Shown one piece after another: positions 8,979 through 17,359 of a stretch of 64,000 nt of DNA. Origin of the DNA: Novosphingobium sp. Fuku2-ISO-50 (lineage in GTDB: Bacteria > Pseudomonadota > Alphaproteobacteria > Sphingomonadales > Sphingomonadaceae); the NCBI RefSeq assembly GCF_001519055.1, contig NZ_KQ954302.1, forward strand, positions 17,674-81,673, read 5' to 3'. Under the pieces are notes generated by a model, which ran no database searches, was not told the DNA's origin, and saw nothing but the letters and a program-made list of their open reading frames with translations. The position numbers and the translations under genes were made by a program. How positions within the stretch are numbered: position 1 is the first letter of the stretch; every line of letters begins with the position of its first letter.

Positions 8979-10006
8979 TCCCGGGGCACGAGCCGATTAC
9001 CGGCCAGGACAAAGCGCGCCTCGCCCGCCGCGGCAAGCTGACGCGTACACCAGGCGTGCCCCTCGGCCAGCGCCTCGGCCTGTTCCTGCCACCACGGCCC
9101 CGTTCCTCCGCGCGCATAGAACGGCCAGGAAACGGCAAGGTGGCGGCGCATCGCAGCAATCAGCATGGCGCGGTAATGCCCGATCAGCGCGCCGTGATCC
9201 AGTTCCCGATTTTTGCCGTCGACCATCCCGGCTGCAACCGCCGCCGCAAGAATCCCCCCGCGCACCGCCGTCGCCACGCCATCGCCGCAGATCGGATCGA
9301 ACGCTACCGCCCCGCTGCCCAGAGTCAGGCATCCGGGCGCTGTCGGATCATCGAGCATTCTCGGCGCGGTCTCGAACCTGTTCGAGACCGCGCCGGTTGC
9401 TGCGAGCGCCGGTGCGACCAAACGGCTCTCGCGCAAGGCTTGATCGGGCTCGGCACCCACTGTCAAAAGCCAGCCGGTGTCATCGCCCGTCGGAATGCAA
9501 AATAGCCAGCCCGCCTCGATCGCTTCGACCAGCGCGGCATGGCGATCGGCTTCGGGCCGCAGCACGACCGGGGTCGCCGCCGCTTCGCGCCGACCAAAGC
9601 GAAGCAGCGCACTGCCGCAGGGTGCCTCGGTCGACAGGCTGAAACGCGGGCAGGCCTCGGCCGCATCGGGCCAGGGCAGCGCATCGCCCAATCGGTCAGC
9701 CGCAATCACCAGCCCCGTATGGGGCACCGCATGAAGGTCTTCGCCGCCCCAGCGCACGATCCGCCGCGTGATCCGATGAGCCCCATCCAGCCCGGCGATC
9801 AGCGGGGCATGCCCGACAAAGACATCGCGCAACAGAGCTTGCGCCTGATCGCCCAGCATGACCAGCGGCGCACGTCCGCGCGAGAATCCCGGCGGCACCA
9901 TCGGCACCACCGGGATCCCCCCCCCCAAGAGGCAATGCGCCGCCGTAGCGGCACCGATTCCGCGCCCGACAATGCCAACGCCGCCCGACCGAGCCGGAAC
10001 TGCCAT
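8966..10006 (-). CDS. qhpG: FAD-dependent monooxygenase QhpG (tryptophylquinone biogenesis)
   Basis: A 346-aa flavoprotein with an N-terminal dinucleotide fold (VGIVGRGIGAATAA, residues 10-23) and a second FAD-contacting motif FDPICGDGVATAV. In characterised QHNDH operons QhpG dihydroxylates the tryptophan of the gamma subunit that becomes part of the cysteine tryptophylquinone (CTQ) cofactor. The ATG at 10006 starts 2 nt after the qhpB stop; a TTG at 10012 is also open but overlaps that stop. Outside this context such a protein would be called a generic flavin monooxygenase or halogenase-like protein; the operon decides the assignment. Confidence 0.85.
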   Translation of the reverse strand: MAVPARSGGVGIVGRGIGAATAAHCLLGGGIPVVPMVPPGFSRGRAPLVMLGDQAQALLRDVFVGHAPLIAGLDGAHRITRRIVRWGGEDLHAVPHTGLVIAADRLGDALPWPDAAEACPRFSLSTEAPCGSALLRFGRREAAATPVVLRPEADRHAALVEAIEAGWLFCIPTGDDTGWLLTVGAEPDQALRESRLVAPALAATGAVSNRFETAPRMLDDPTAPGCLTLGSGAVAFDPICGDGVATAVRGGILAAAVAAGMVDGKNRELDHGALIGHYRAMLIAAMRRHLAVSWPFYARGGTGPWWQEQAEALAEGHAWCTRQLAAAGEARFVLAGNRLVPRDCAA

Positions 10007-10008
10007 GA

Positions 10009-11133
10009 TCAATGCAGCGCCAGCATCCCGGCCATGGTCGCGTCGGCGCCCAGATCCCAGGTCTTTTCGTGTTTCAGCGTGCCCGCATCATAGACTTCGA
10101 TGTCGTAGCTGGCGCCGTAGATATAGAGCTTGGCGCCATCCTGCGACATGCCGAGCGTATAGCGCGAGCGGCAATGGAATTCCTGCTTGTCGGTCAGCTT
10201 CAGGCTGGTGAGATCGAATTTCCAGAATTCGCAGCGCTTGCTGCCGGTCAGGCCGTTGGTCGCGGTGGTATAGGCCGTCTTGCCGTCGGGGGTCACTTCG
10301 AGCCCCGAGATCTGATTGGTGATCGGCCCGATCGGCGTAAAGGTAAACTTGCGCGCGGTCAGGTCAAAGCGGCCAAGGCCAAAGATCTTGTTGTGGACAT
10401 AAGGGTCCGACGCCGTGAACAGCGAAACCAGTTCGTTGGGATGCGTCAGTTGCAGCCCTTCGACCCCGCCACCCAGCGCAACGTCTTCATAGCCTGCGGC
10501 ATCAGCCTTCTGCAGATCGATGCGGTCAACCACTTTCAGGCTGGCCGTATCGATCACCAGAACCTTGCTCTTGAACATATAGAGCGTCTTGCCGTCGGGC
10601 GAGAGCATCAGCGAGGCGCGAAAGCCGCCTGGCAGCGCATCGTCCTGCGCGTCCATATCGACCGTGCGGACGATCTTTTTCTGCGCCAGATCGATCACCG
10701 CATATTGCTGTTTCGACACGGTATAGCGGTCGTTCAGCTTGTCGAAGCGGATCAGCACCGTGTAGAAATAGCGCCCGCTCGGATCGGGCACGCCGCCCAT
10801 GAAGCGATAGCGCACTGTCGGGGTGTTGAGACTGAACTGGTTGAGGATCTTGCGCGTATCGGCATCGAGCACGACGATGCCGCTGGTGGTGATCGTGGTG
10901 GCATAGATCTTCTTGTGATCATCGCTCAGCCGCAGCGAAACCGGCAGGCCGGCATCGAGCTTGACCTTGTCCTTGACCGCGCCGCTGGTGTCATCGACCG
11001 TGAACAGCTTGTCGGGATACGTGCCGAGCAGCAAGGTCCCGGCGTGAGCCGCGCCCGACGCGAGCGCCAGCGGAACGGCGATCAGCGCCGAGAGCGTATG
11101 AATGGATTTCAACAGGCGCGATCGCAACTGCAT
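10009..11133 (-). CDS. qhpB: Quinohemoprotein amine dehydrogenase beta subunit
   Basis: A 374-aa periplasmic protein with a Sec signal peptide (LSALIAVPLALASGAAHA) and seven-bladed-propeller-like repeats of the YVTN/WD type (for example KKIYATTITTSGIVVLDAD and SPDGKTLYMFKSKVLVIDT). It matches the beta-propeller subunit that holds the small CTQ-bearing gamma subunit in QHNDH. GGGGGG upstream of the ATG at 11133 is a plausible ribosome site. It lies 47 nt downstream of qhpC and is almost contiguous with qhpG. Confidence 0.9.
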   Translation of the reverse strand: MQLRSRLLKSIHTLSALIAVPLALASGAAHAGTLLLGTYPDKLFTVDDTSGAVKDKVKLDAGLPVSLRLSDDHKKIYATTITTSGIVVLDADTRKILNQFSLNTPTVRYRFMGGVPDPSGRYFYTVLIRFDKLNDRYTVSKQQYAVIDLAQKKIVRTVDMDAQDDALPGGFRASLMLSPDGKTLYMFKSKVLVIDTASLKVVDRIDLQKADAAGYEDVALGGGVEGLQLTHPNELVSLFTASDPYVHNKIFGLGRFDLTARKFTFTPIGPITNQISGLEVTPDGKTAYTTATNGLTGSKRCEFWKFDLTSLKLTDKQEFHCRSRYTLGMSQDGAKLYIYGASYDIEVYDAGTLKHEKTWDLGADATMAGMLALH

Positions 11134-11180
11134 GACATGCCCCCCGAGGAGAAACGAGAAAATTCAGGGAAAATAGGTTC

Positions 11181-11525
11181 TTAGGGGAAAACAATGTCCA
11201 GATTGCGCCAGTCCTTGGTGGCTGCGGCGCAATTGCTGGCCCAGTCGGGCGAGTAATTGACATGGTCGGCCACCTGCACCGGCCAGAAGCAGGTGACATA
11301 GCAGTCATAGATGTCCCGTTCGACCGGCTGGCACAGCCCGGCCGTGCCGCCCGTGGCATCGACTTCCCAGCCCGGCGAGAACGACAGCGAACAGCCGAGC
11401 GGCACGTGCGGACGCGGCGCCTGCTGCAGCGCGACGACGTCCTCTTCCAACGCGGCATTATCCTGCGCGGCAAGATCGGCCTCGATCCGGCGCGCCTTGG
11501 CGTTCAATGGCTTCAGGTGCTTCAT
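11181..11525 (-). CDS. qhpC: QHNDH gamma subunit, carrier of the CTQ cofactor and thioether cross-links
   Basis: A 114-aa peptide with the full set of cross-link residues of the family. C45/E54, C65/D71 and C79/D87 have the spacings (9, 6 and 8) of the three known Cys-to-acid thioether bonds, and C75/W81 (spacing 6) matches the Cys and Trp that form cysteine tryptophylquinone. All are shifted by a constant 38 from the published mature numbering (7/16, 27/33, 41/49, 37/43), so about 38 N-terminal residues correspond to the leader removed by QhpE. The leader is charged and helical, not a Sec signal. The ATG overlaps the qhpD stop by 4 nt (ATGA), which couples substrate and modifying enzyme. Confidence 0.95.
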   Translation of the reverse strand: MKHLKPLNAKARRIEADLAAQDNAALEEDVVALQQAPRPHVPLGCSLSFSPGWEVDATGGTAGLCQPVERDIYDCYVTCFWPVQVADHVNYSPDWASNCAAATKDWRNLDIVFP

Positions 11526-12979
11526 GACAAGCCCTTTCGGTCGGCAAAGCGGTCAAGGAAATCAGGATTGCGAACGGCAAGCGTGCCATAAATGTCGAGC
11601 ACGCGATCGGTCCATTCGCGGATCCAGTCGCAATAGTGCAGGTTCGCATGGCCGGTATCGCCATAACGGACAAAGGCCTCGTGATGGCAGCCCCCGGCAC
11701 ACAGCGGGCGCGCCCAGCAAGACGTGCATTCATACTTCGCGCCGACATGGCCGCTAGTCAGGAAATCGGCGCGCTTGTCCTGATCGAGCCCGCTGTCGAC
11801 ATGGCCGAGGACATGCTCGTCGGCATCGGTAAAGCGGTGGCACGGCGAAAGGTCGCCCGACGGGCTGACTCCCAAAAGGCCCAGTCCCGCGCCGCACGGA
11901 TGCGATTTGTTGGTGCCCGAAACCAGCTCGCTCAGCGTTTCCGAGACATTGGAAAAGCCGTGCATCTGCCCGCGCAAGGCATATTCCAGCCATTCGTCGG
12001 CCAGCGCGTGAAACCCGGCGAGCACCGCGCCCATCGAATCGCCATTGAGCCCGAAATCATGCCCGTCGTCCGTCGTCGTCACCGGGGCAAAGCCGATTTC
12101 GTGAAAGCCGATCTCGTGCTTGAGATGATGATAGATGCGCACGACATCGGTCACCCCGGCGCTCAGCGTCACACGCGCCGTAATCGCGCGCGTCGTGTGA
12201 CGGGCGATCAATGCCTTGAGGCGCGGCAGGATCACATCGTAGCTGCCCTTGCCGCTTTTGTAGACGCGGCGGGCATCCTGCATGTCCTGCGGCCCGTCGA
12301 TCGACACCGTCACGCCGACGGCATGTTCGCTCAGGAAATCGATGATCGGATCGGTCAGCAGCGTGGCATTGGTCGTCAGGCTATAAGTCACGCGCCGCCC
12401 GGTTTCCGCCGCGCGCGCATCGGCATAGCCGACGACATCCTTCAGCAGGCGGAAATTCATCAGCGTTTCACCGCCGAAAAACGTCACATGCACCGCCTCG
12501 CGCCCCTTGGCGCTTTCGAGCAGGAAATCGACTGCGGCGCGCGCGGTTTCCGGCGTCATGTACTTGGGCTTGCCGGTCTGGGTCGAAATCTTGTCGGCCC
12601 CGAATTCATAGCAGTAGGTGCAGGCCAGATTGCACTGGTTGGTGACATTGAGCACCAGCGCCTGAAGCGGGTAATCGGCCGGCGGCGCATCGACTTTCGG
12701 CCCCGGCGTGACCACGTTTTCCGCCTCGATCAGCCGTACCAGCCGCAATTCGCGCAGCAGGCCCTCGGCATCGGCCGCAGTCATCCCGTCCTCGACCAGC
12801 GCGGCAACGAGATCGCCATGCGCGACGATTCCTGCGGACAGCCGCGCCAGAATCCCCGCCGTCGCCTCGTCAAAGGCAAAAATCGCCCCCGCCGACGGCA
12901 GATAGACGAATTCCGCCCCCGCCGCGGCAAAGCGATGCATTTCCCCCGCGCGATAGCGGTGCGCCAGAGGGGCGCTCAC
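11522..12979 (-). CDS. qhpD: Radical SAM/SPASM thioether-forming enzyme QhpD
   Basis: A 485-aa radical S-adenosylmethionine enzyme with a CxxxCxxC cluster motif at C116, C120 and C123 (CNLACTYC) and a cysteine-rich SPASM C-terminus (YECTSCWARPLCAGGCHHEA). In known systems QhpD forms the three intra-peptide thioether bonds of the gamma subunit. An N-terminal segment (about 1-95) resembles the peptide-recognition region of such enzymes. The start is a GTG at 12979 overlapping the qhpA stop (GTGA), and the stop overlaps the qhpC start, so the three genes are translationally chained. Confidence 0.93.
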   Translation of the reverse strand: MSAPLAHRYRAGEMHRFAAAGAEFVYLPSAGAIFAFDEATAGILARLSAGIVAHGDLVAALVEDGMTAADAEGLLRELRLVRLIEAENVVTPGPKVDAPPADYPLQALVLNVTNQCNLACTYCYEFGADKISTQTGKPKYMTPETARAAVDFLLESAKGREAVHVTFFGGETLMNFRLLKDVVGYADARAAETGRRVTYSLTTNATLLTDPIIDFLSEHAVGVTVSIDGPQDMQDARRVYKSGKGSYDVILPRLKALIARHTTRAITARVTLSAGVTDVVRIYHHLKHEIGFHEIGFAPVTTTDDGHDFGLNGDSMGAVLAGFHALADEWLEYALRGQMHGFSNVSETLSELVSGTNKSHPCGAGLGLLGVSPSGDLSPCHRFTDADEHVLGHVDSGLDQDKRADFLTSGHVGAKYECTSCWARPLCAGGCHHEAFVRYGDTGHANLHYCDWIREWTDRVLDIYGTLAVRNPDFLDRFADRKGLS

Positions 12980-14808
12980 TGCGCCACCTCCGGCTGATCG
13001 ATCCGTTTGAACGAGGGCACCGTGACGACGAGATAGGCTTTGCCGACCAGCGGCTGACCATGGGCATCGCGCGCGGACTTTGCCGTCGCCACCACCCAGA
13101 CATTGCCATAATTGTTGCGGTTGCCCGAACGCTGCGGATTGGGACCGTCGAGATTGGGGGTAAAGAATCCGGCCTTGCTGATCTTGCCGACGAAATCGAT
13201 GTCGTCGTCGAACCAGGTGGCACGGAATTCCTCAAGGCTGAAATCGGCATCGACCACGCCGACTTTCACATCGTCGGCAGTATAAGGCTTGCCGTCGGGG
13301 CCGGCATCGTAGCCCCAGGCTTCGAACTGGCCATAACCCGCCGGATGCGCCGCCCCGCCAAGCCGGGCGAGCGCCGTTTCGGGCGCGACCTTGATATAGG
13401 CGATGCGGTGCCACACCGGCAGCGCCGCGCTCAGCACCGCCGACCCCACCGTCACATCGTGCAGACCCGCCGCCACGCCCGCATCGGCATCGACGCTGAC
13501 CACCACTTCGCCGGGCGAGGCCGAAACGATCTTCGTCACCGCCAGGCCATGGCCAAGGTCGATGTCACGCGCGGTCAGCCCGGCAGGGAACGCATCGCCC
13601 AGGATCGTGAGCGTCTGCCCCTTGACCCCGGCCTGAATCCCGCCGGGCGAAATGGCGCCGATGACCGGCGCGCCATCGGCCCGCGTCAGTGTCACGTCAA
13701 AGCCGAATTCCTGATATTCGCCCCAGAACCAGCGCCCCGCCGCGCTCTTGCGATCGGGCGTAAACAGCATGACTTCGCGCAGCGGTTGATCGAACGAATC
13801 CGGGGCCGGTTTGCCCGCGATGCCGGTCTGTGCCTTGCCGCGCCAGGAATAGCCGCCGTAGACCACGCCGCCGCCATTTGTTGTGATCACAGGGCCGCCG
13901 GAAAGCGGTGCCAGCGTGGTGCGCGTGGCAAAGGCTTCCCCCGTCGCACCGGGCGAAACCTCCATCGTTCCGAAAAACGAACCCTTGCCCGGCAGGCTGG
14001 CCGAAACCAGCCATTTGCCCGCCAGATGCGGGCTCTGTTCGCGTTGGCTCCATGCGGCCCATTCGGGCGAATGCAGCGGCGCGACTTTGCGCAAATAGGC
14101 CAGCGCGACTTCGCCGGACGTCAACGGGATTGCGCCGGGCTTGGCCGCCACAGGCTTGACCTGGCCAAACACATCGCCGGGCTCGTCGGTCGCCGGGCGA
14201 CGGTACTGCGCATCGGCCTGCGAATAGAGCGCGACGTGGAAATCCTGCAGCAATTTCCATTCGTGCGCCGAGCGGCGCCATGACAGCGGCTGGGCAAAGG
14301 CGTGGCACGCGGCGCAAGCGGTGCGCAGCGATTCGCTGGGGATATTGGTTTCGTCGATCATCCGCTTTTCGGCGAAATAGGCGACGGGTTTGGCCTCTTC
14401 CGGAGCAAGCCCGTGGCTCGACCCGAGGTAATGGACGATATGCCGCGCCTCTTCGGGCGTGACCGCGGCGCCGTTCAGCCGAACCATGCGCTTGATCGCC
14501 TGATCCCAGCCTTCGGGCGTCGTGCGCACCCAGGAAATCCGCGACAGATTGCCTTTCGCATCGGCGGTGTGGCAGGCGCCGCACTTTTCCCTGGTCAGCG
14601 AGTCGGTGACCGGAATGCCTTCTTCGGTCTCTGCCGCAGCAGAAGGCGCGCCGCCGCCCGAAACGGCCTGCCCGGCAACCGCGCTCGCGGTGACCAGCGC
14701 CGCCGAAGCCAGCAACAGCCTGGCCCCGCGCGGCATCCTGCGCCCGCCGACCGCCCAGGCAGGGGCTTGAGACGTTTCGGTTTCATGTTCCGCAACAGGG
14801 CCCATCAT
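12976..14808 (-). CDS. qhpA: QHNDH alpha subunit, diheme cytochrome c
   Basis: Periplasmic catalytic-core subunit that passes electrons from CTQ to cytochrome or copper acceptors. The chosen ATG at 14808 lies behind AAGGGGA and gives 610 aa. A signal peptide core LLLASAALVTASAVAG is at residues 31-46, and an internal ATG (residue 25) directly before it is an alternative start. Two CxxCH haem sites are present at C76/C79/H80 (CGACH) and C165/C168/H169 (CAACH). The C-terminal two thirds are beta-rich Ig-like domains as in the known alpha subunit. It heads the minus-strand operon. A perfect TGTGATCACA decamer at 13882-13891 lies inside the coding sequence. Confidence 0.93.
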   Translation of the reverse strand: MMGPVAEHETETSQAPAWAVGGRRMPRGARLLLASAALVTASAVAGQAVSGGGAPSAAAETEEGIPVTDSLTREKCGACHTADAKGNLSRISWVRTTPEGWDQAIKRMVRLNGAAVTPEEARHIVHYLGSSHGLAPEEAKPVAYFAEKRMIDETNIPSESLRTACAACHAFAQPLSWRRSAHEWKLLQDFHVALYSQADAQYRRPATDEPGDVFGQVKPVAAKPGAIPLTSGEVALAYLRKVAPLHSPEWAAWSQREQSPHLAGKWLVSASLPGKGSFFGTMEVSPGATGEAFATRTTLAPLSGGPVITTNGGGVVYGGYSWRGKAQTGIAGKPAPDSFDQPLREVMLFTPDRKSAAGRWFWGEYQEFGFDVTLTRADGAPVIGAISPGGIQAGVKGQTLTILGDAFPAGLTARDIDLGHGLAVTKIVSASPGEVVVSVDADAGVAAGLHDVTVGSAVLSAALPVWHRIAYIKVAPETALARLGGAAHPAGYGQFEAWGYDAGPDGKPYTADDVKVGVVDADFSLEEFRATWFDDDIDFVGKISKAGFFTPNLDGPNPQRSGNRNNYGNVWVVATAKSARDAHGQPLVGKAYLVVTVPSFKRIDQPEVAQ

Positions 14809-15185
14809 GCCAGTCTTGTCCCCTTGCCAATGGAATGAACGTTCCGGTTTGCGCACACGGCCCATTGCACCGCGCCCGCGACCAAAATCGCCGGAGCGGC
14901 ACCGCACGACCTGCGGCCACAACACTGATTCGCTTGATTGAACTTGCCAAAACTGAACAGGTGTCCAGAGTTTGGTCAAACGCTTTATTGCGACGCACCC
15001 GAACAAAGGAGATCGCACACGCTAAAAGCGCCGTTGCCTGACTTTGCGCTGGCAACGAACCGTCATTTGACGCACATTTCGCGACAAGCGAGCGGCGGGC
15101 GGGGCGCGCGGCACACTCTCGACCGACCAAGGCCCGACCGACCAAGGCCCGACCAGTCAAGGCCCGACCGGCTTAAGGATCAAAC
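14809..15185. promoter_or_regulatory. Divergent control region between qhpA and the TetR gene
   Basis: No gene is supported. On the minus strand TTGACC (14979-14974) could be the -35 box of qhpA, but its -10 is poor. Overlapping it are two inverted repeats: CTGAACA-GG-TGTCCAG (14953-14968, one mismatch) and GTTTG-GT-CAAAC (14970-14981, perfect). Their size and position suit operators for the adjacent TetR protein. The right part of the region holds the tandem repeat at 15120-15169. Confidence 0.45.
15120..15169. repeat. Tandem repeat, about 3.3 copies of a 15-nt unit
   Basis: Units start at 15120, 15135, 15150 and 15165. The first two copies, CGACCGACCAAGGCC, are identical; the third has two changes and the fourth is partial. 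The array ends beside the TAAGGA ribosome site of the TetR gene. A 15-nt unit is unusual in a leader and could vary in copy number. Confidence 0.8.
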
Positions 15186-15959
15186 TTGAAAACGCAGGCA
15201 TTCGAACACGGTTCCGACGATGACGCGGGCGATGCCCCCTCCGGCTACGTCGTGAAATCCGGCGAAGCCGTGGAAATACAGGCACAGGCGGCACCGCCCC
15301 CACCCGACGCGCCCGCGCAGGCCGGTCGGCCAGGAACCTATGTGCGCGGCACCGAGACGGTCGACGCAATTTTGAAAGCGGCTTTGCGCGTCCTGATCAA
15401 CGAAGGCGCCGGGGCCTTTACCATTCGCCGGATCGCCGCCGAATGCGGGATGAAAGTCGGCAATGTCAGCTATCATTTCCCGCGCAAGGAACTGCTGATC
15501 CAGGTCCTGCTCGACGATCTTTTCGAAAGCTATGACAAATTGCTCGACGACCAGGTCCGCCAGCCCGACCTGAGCACGCAGGACCGCCTGCGACTGGTCA
15601 TCGAGATATGCCTGGAAGACATTGCCCGGATGCGCACGACACGCCTGTTCACCGAACTGTGGGCTCTGGCCAATCACAATCCGTTCATTGCCGACAGGGT
15701 GCGCGCCTTTTATCAGCGCGTACACGATGTGATTGCCGAATATGTCGCCGCGCTCAATCCTGCGCTGCCTGCCGACGACGTCCGCACCGTGGCGATCTTC
15801 ATCAGCGCCTCGATGGAAGGAACGACACCTTTTGCGGGCCATCTCAAACCGTGGGCCGACCGCATGCCGGCGCTCATCCGCATTGCCACGAGCCATCTCG
15901 TCCGCCTGGCCCAGACGATCACCTCCGAAGAGGTCCATGGCCTTTCGGGCACTATGTGA
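15186..15959 (+). CDS. TetR-family transcriptional regulator
   Basis: A 257-aa DNA-binding regulator. A proline-rich, low-complexity N-terminal tail (residues 1-50, including QAAPPPPDAPAQAGRPG) precedes the HTH domain (AALRVLINEGAGAFTIRRIA, then MKVGNVSYHFPRKELL), followed by an all-helical ligand domain. The start is a TTG at 15186 behind TAAGGA (spacing 7 nt). It sits between the divergent QHNDH operon and the TTQ dehydrogenase operon, so it may control either or both. Characterised QHNDH operons use an AraC-type regulator, so a TetR protein here would be a different arrangement. The ligand, perhaps an amine or aldehyde, is not visible. Confidence 0.82.
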   Translation: MKTQAFEHGSDDDAGDAPSGYVVKSGEAVEIQAQAAPPPPDAPAQAGRPGTYVRGTETVDAILKAALRVLINEGAGAFTIRRIAAECGMKVGNVSYHFPRKELLIQVLLDDLFESYDKLLDDQVRQPDLSTQDRLRLVIEICLEDIARMRTTRLFTELWALANHNPFIADRVRAFYQRVHDVIAEYVAALNPALPADDVRTVAIFISASMEGTTPFAGHLKPWADRMPALIRIATSHLVRLAQTITSEEVHGLSGTM

Positions 15960-15992
15960 ACAACAAAGGCACCTTGCCTCGCCAAATGTGGC

Positions 15993-16032
15993 TTGACTAA
16001 AATAGGACATCCGTCAAACGTTGTGATCACAA
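15993..16032 (+). promoter_or_regulatory. Candidate promoter and perfect 12-bp palindrome TTGTGATCACAA upstream of the TTQ dehydrogenase operon
   Basis: TTGACT at 15993-15998 resembles a -35 box; a convincing -10 is not seen. The perfect palindrome TTGTGATCACAA lies at 16021-16032, 67 nt before the heavy-chain start. The decamer core TGTGATCACA recurs at 32073 and 46751 upstream of other genes, which marks it as a likely operator shared across the window. Confidence 0.6.
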
Positions 16033-16099
16033 TCCTGGGCCTTGCGGCCCGCCACCGACGCATGCCGACGTCACCCGCGTCCATAGGGGGCAAACAACG

Positions 16100-17311
16100 A
16101 TGAAGTCCGCCGCGCAGAATTTCCGGCTTTCCGCCGCACTCCGTTTCGCCGCCGCCACCGCGCTTGGCGCGGTCGCACTTGTTTCGGCCTCGGCCCATGC
16201 CGGCACGGTCTCGACCGAACCGGAAGAATCGACTGTCAATTCGATTCCCGCCCCCAAGCCGAGCTGGTTCTTTGTCCAGCGCGGCTTTGTCCTGCCCGGC
16301 ACCGCGATCTATGACAGCGCCACCGGCAAGTACGTGGCACAGATCGAAACCGCGACTTTGGGCGATCTGGCGATCGACCCGAACGGCAAGTATTACTATT
16401 CGGCCGAAACGCACTGGACCCGCCGCATTCACGGCACGCGTCAGGACTACATTTCGGTCTATGACAGCACCACCCTGAAATTCGAAGGTGACATCGACAT
16501 TCCGGGGCGCATTCTGGTCGGCGGACGCGAACACAACTTCATCGTCAGCGATGACGGCAAGACCGGCTATATCTACAATTTCAGCCCGGTCTCGTCGGTC
16601 AACATCGTCGACTTTGCCAAGCGCAAGTTCGTCAAGAGCTTCGAACTGCCCGGTTGCGCCGATCTCATTCTCAACCCCGGCGTCGGCCTTGCCGCGCTGT
16701 GCTCCGACGGTTCGCTCGCGGCGATCGACCTGACCGGCGGCAAAGTCGACATCACGCGCACCGATCCGTTCTTCAGCGCGACGACCGACCCGATTTTCGA
16801 CAACGTGCAATATGACAAGGCCAAAGGTCAGGTCGTGATGATGAGCTATACCGGGCTCGTCTATACGGCCAAGCTGGGCGCCAAGCCGACTGTCGGCGCG
16901 CCGTTCTCGCTCCAGGAAGCAGCCGGTCTGCGCAAGGCCGAAGCCAAGCCGCTCGATCTCAACTGGTATCCCGGCGGCGGTCAGCCTACCGCGCTGCACC
17001 GCGCTTCAGGCCATCTCTTCGTGCTGATGCATGCCGGCGAATACTGGACGCACAAGGACGGCGCGAGCGAGATCTGGGACGTCGATCTGGCCGCGCGCAA
17101 AGTGGTCAAGCGGATCGCGGTCGAAGGTCATCCCACGGTGCTGAATGTCACGCAGGAAGCGTCGCCGAAGCTGATCGTCGTCGCTGAAGGCGAAGGCCAG
17201 GGCGCCGGCTCGGGCTTTGCTGGCACCGCGCAAGTGATCGATCCCGCCACCGGCGAAATCAAGCACAGCATCAAGGACGCCGGATCGGGTCTGGTTCAGC
17301 TCGCCAACTAA
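16100..17311 (+). CDS. aauB: TTQ amine dehydrogenase heavy (beta-propeller) chain, aromatic amine/methylamine dehydrogenase type
   Basis: A 403-aa periplasmic subunit with a Sec signal peptide (ATALGAVALVSASAHA) and a seven-blade propeller of the MauB/AauB family; typical segments are GRILVGGREHNFIVSDDG and PGGGQPTALH, and the C-terminal region carries GHPTVLNVTQE. It pairs with the light chain at 18641 to oxidise primary amines to aldehydes. Upstream GGGGGG supports the ATG. Gene order B-E-D-A followed by a small cytochrome c is that of aromatic amine dehydrogenase clusters, so the aau name is used; sequence alone does not separate aromatic-amine from methylamine specificity. Confidence 0.9.
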   Translation: MKSAAQNFRLSAALRFAAATALGAVALVSASAHAGTVSTEPEESTVNSIPAPKPSWFFVQRGFVLPGTAIYDSATGKYVAQIETATLGDLAIDPNGKYYYSAETHWTRRIHGTRQDYISVYDSTTLKFEGDIDIPGRILVGGREHNFIVSDDGKTGYIYNFSPVSSVNIVDFAKRKFVKSFELPGCADLILNPGVGLAALCSDGSLAAIDLTGGKVDITRTDPFFSATTDPIFDNVQYDKAKGQVVMMSYTGLVYTAKLGAKPTVGAPFSLQEAAGLRKAEAKPLDLNWYPGGGQPTALHRASGHLFVLMHAGEYWTHKDGASEIWDVDLAARKVVKRIAVEGHPTVLNVTQEASPKLIVVAEGEGQGAGSGFAGTAQVIDPATGEIKHSIKDAGSGLVQLAN

Positions 17312-17359
17312 GCCGCAACGCCCAACTAACCGCTACGCAGCGAAGGCAGTAAAATAGTC

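Noticed and set aside
7344..9041. A 565-codon plus-strand open frame opposite qhpF
   Set aside because: The His/Arg/Gln-rich translation has no motif, while the minus strand encodes a complete ABC transporter with Walker A, signature and Walker B.
8966..10006. Tryptophan-halogenase reading of the flavoprotein gene
   Set aside because: The fold is similar, but the gene is embedded in a complete QHNDH operon at the place of QhpG, and no halogenase-specific motif is evident.
15120..15169. CRISPR-like array
   Set aside because: The units are 15 nt and directly contiguous without spacers, so this is a simple tandem repeat; no CRISPR array or cas gene was seen in the window.
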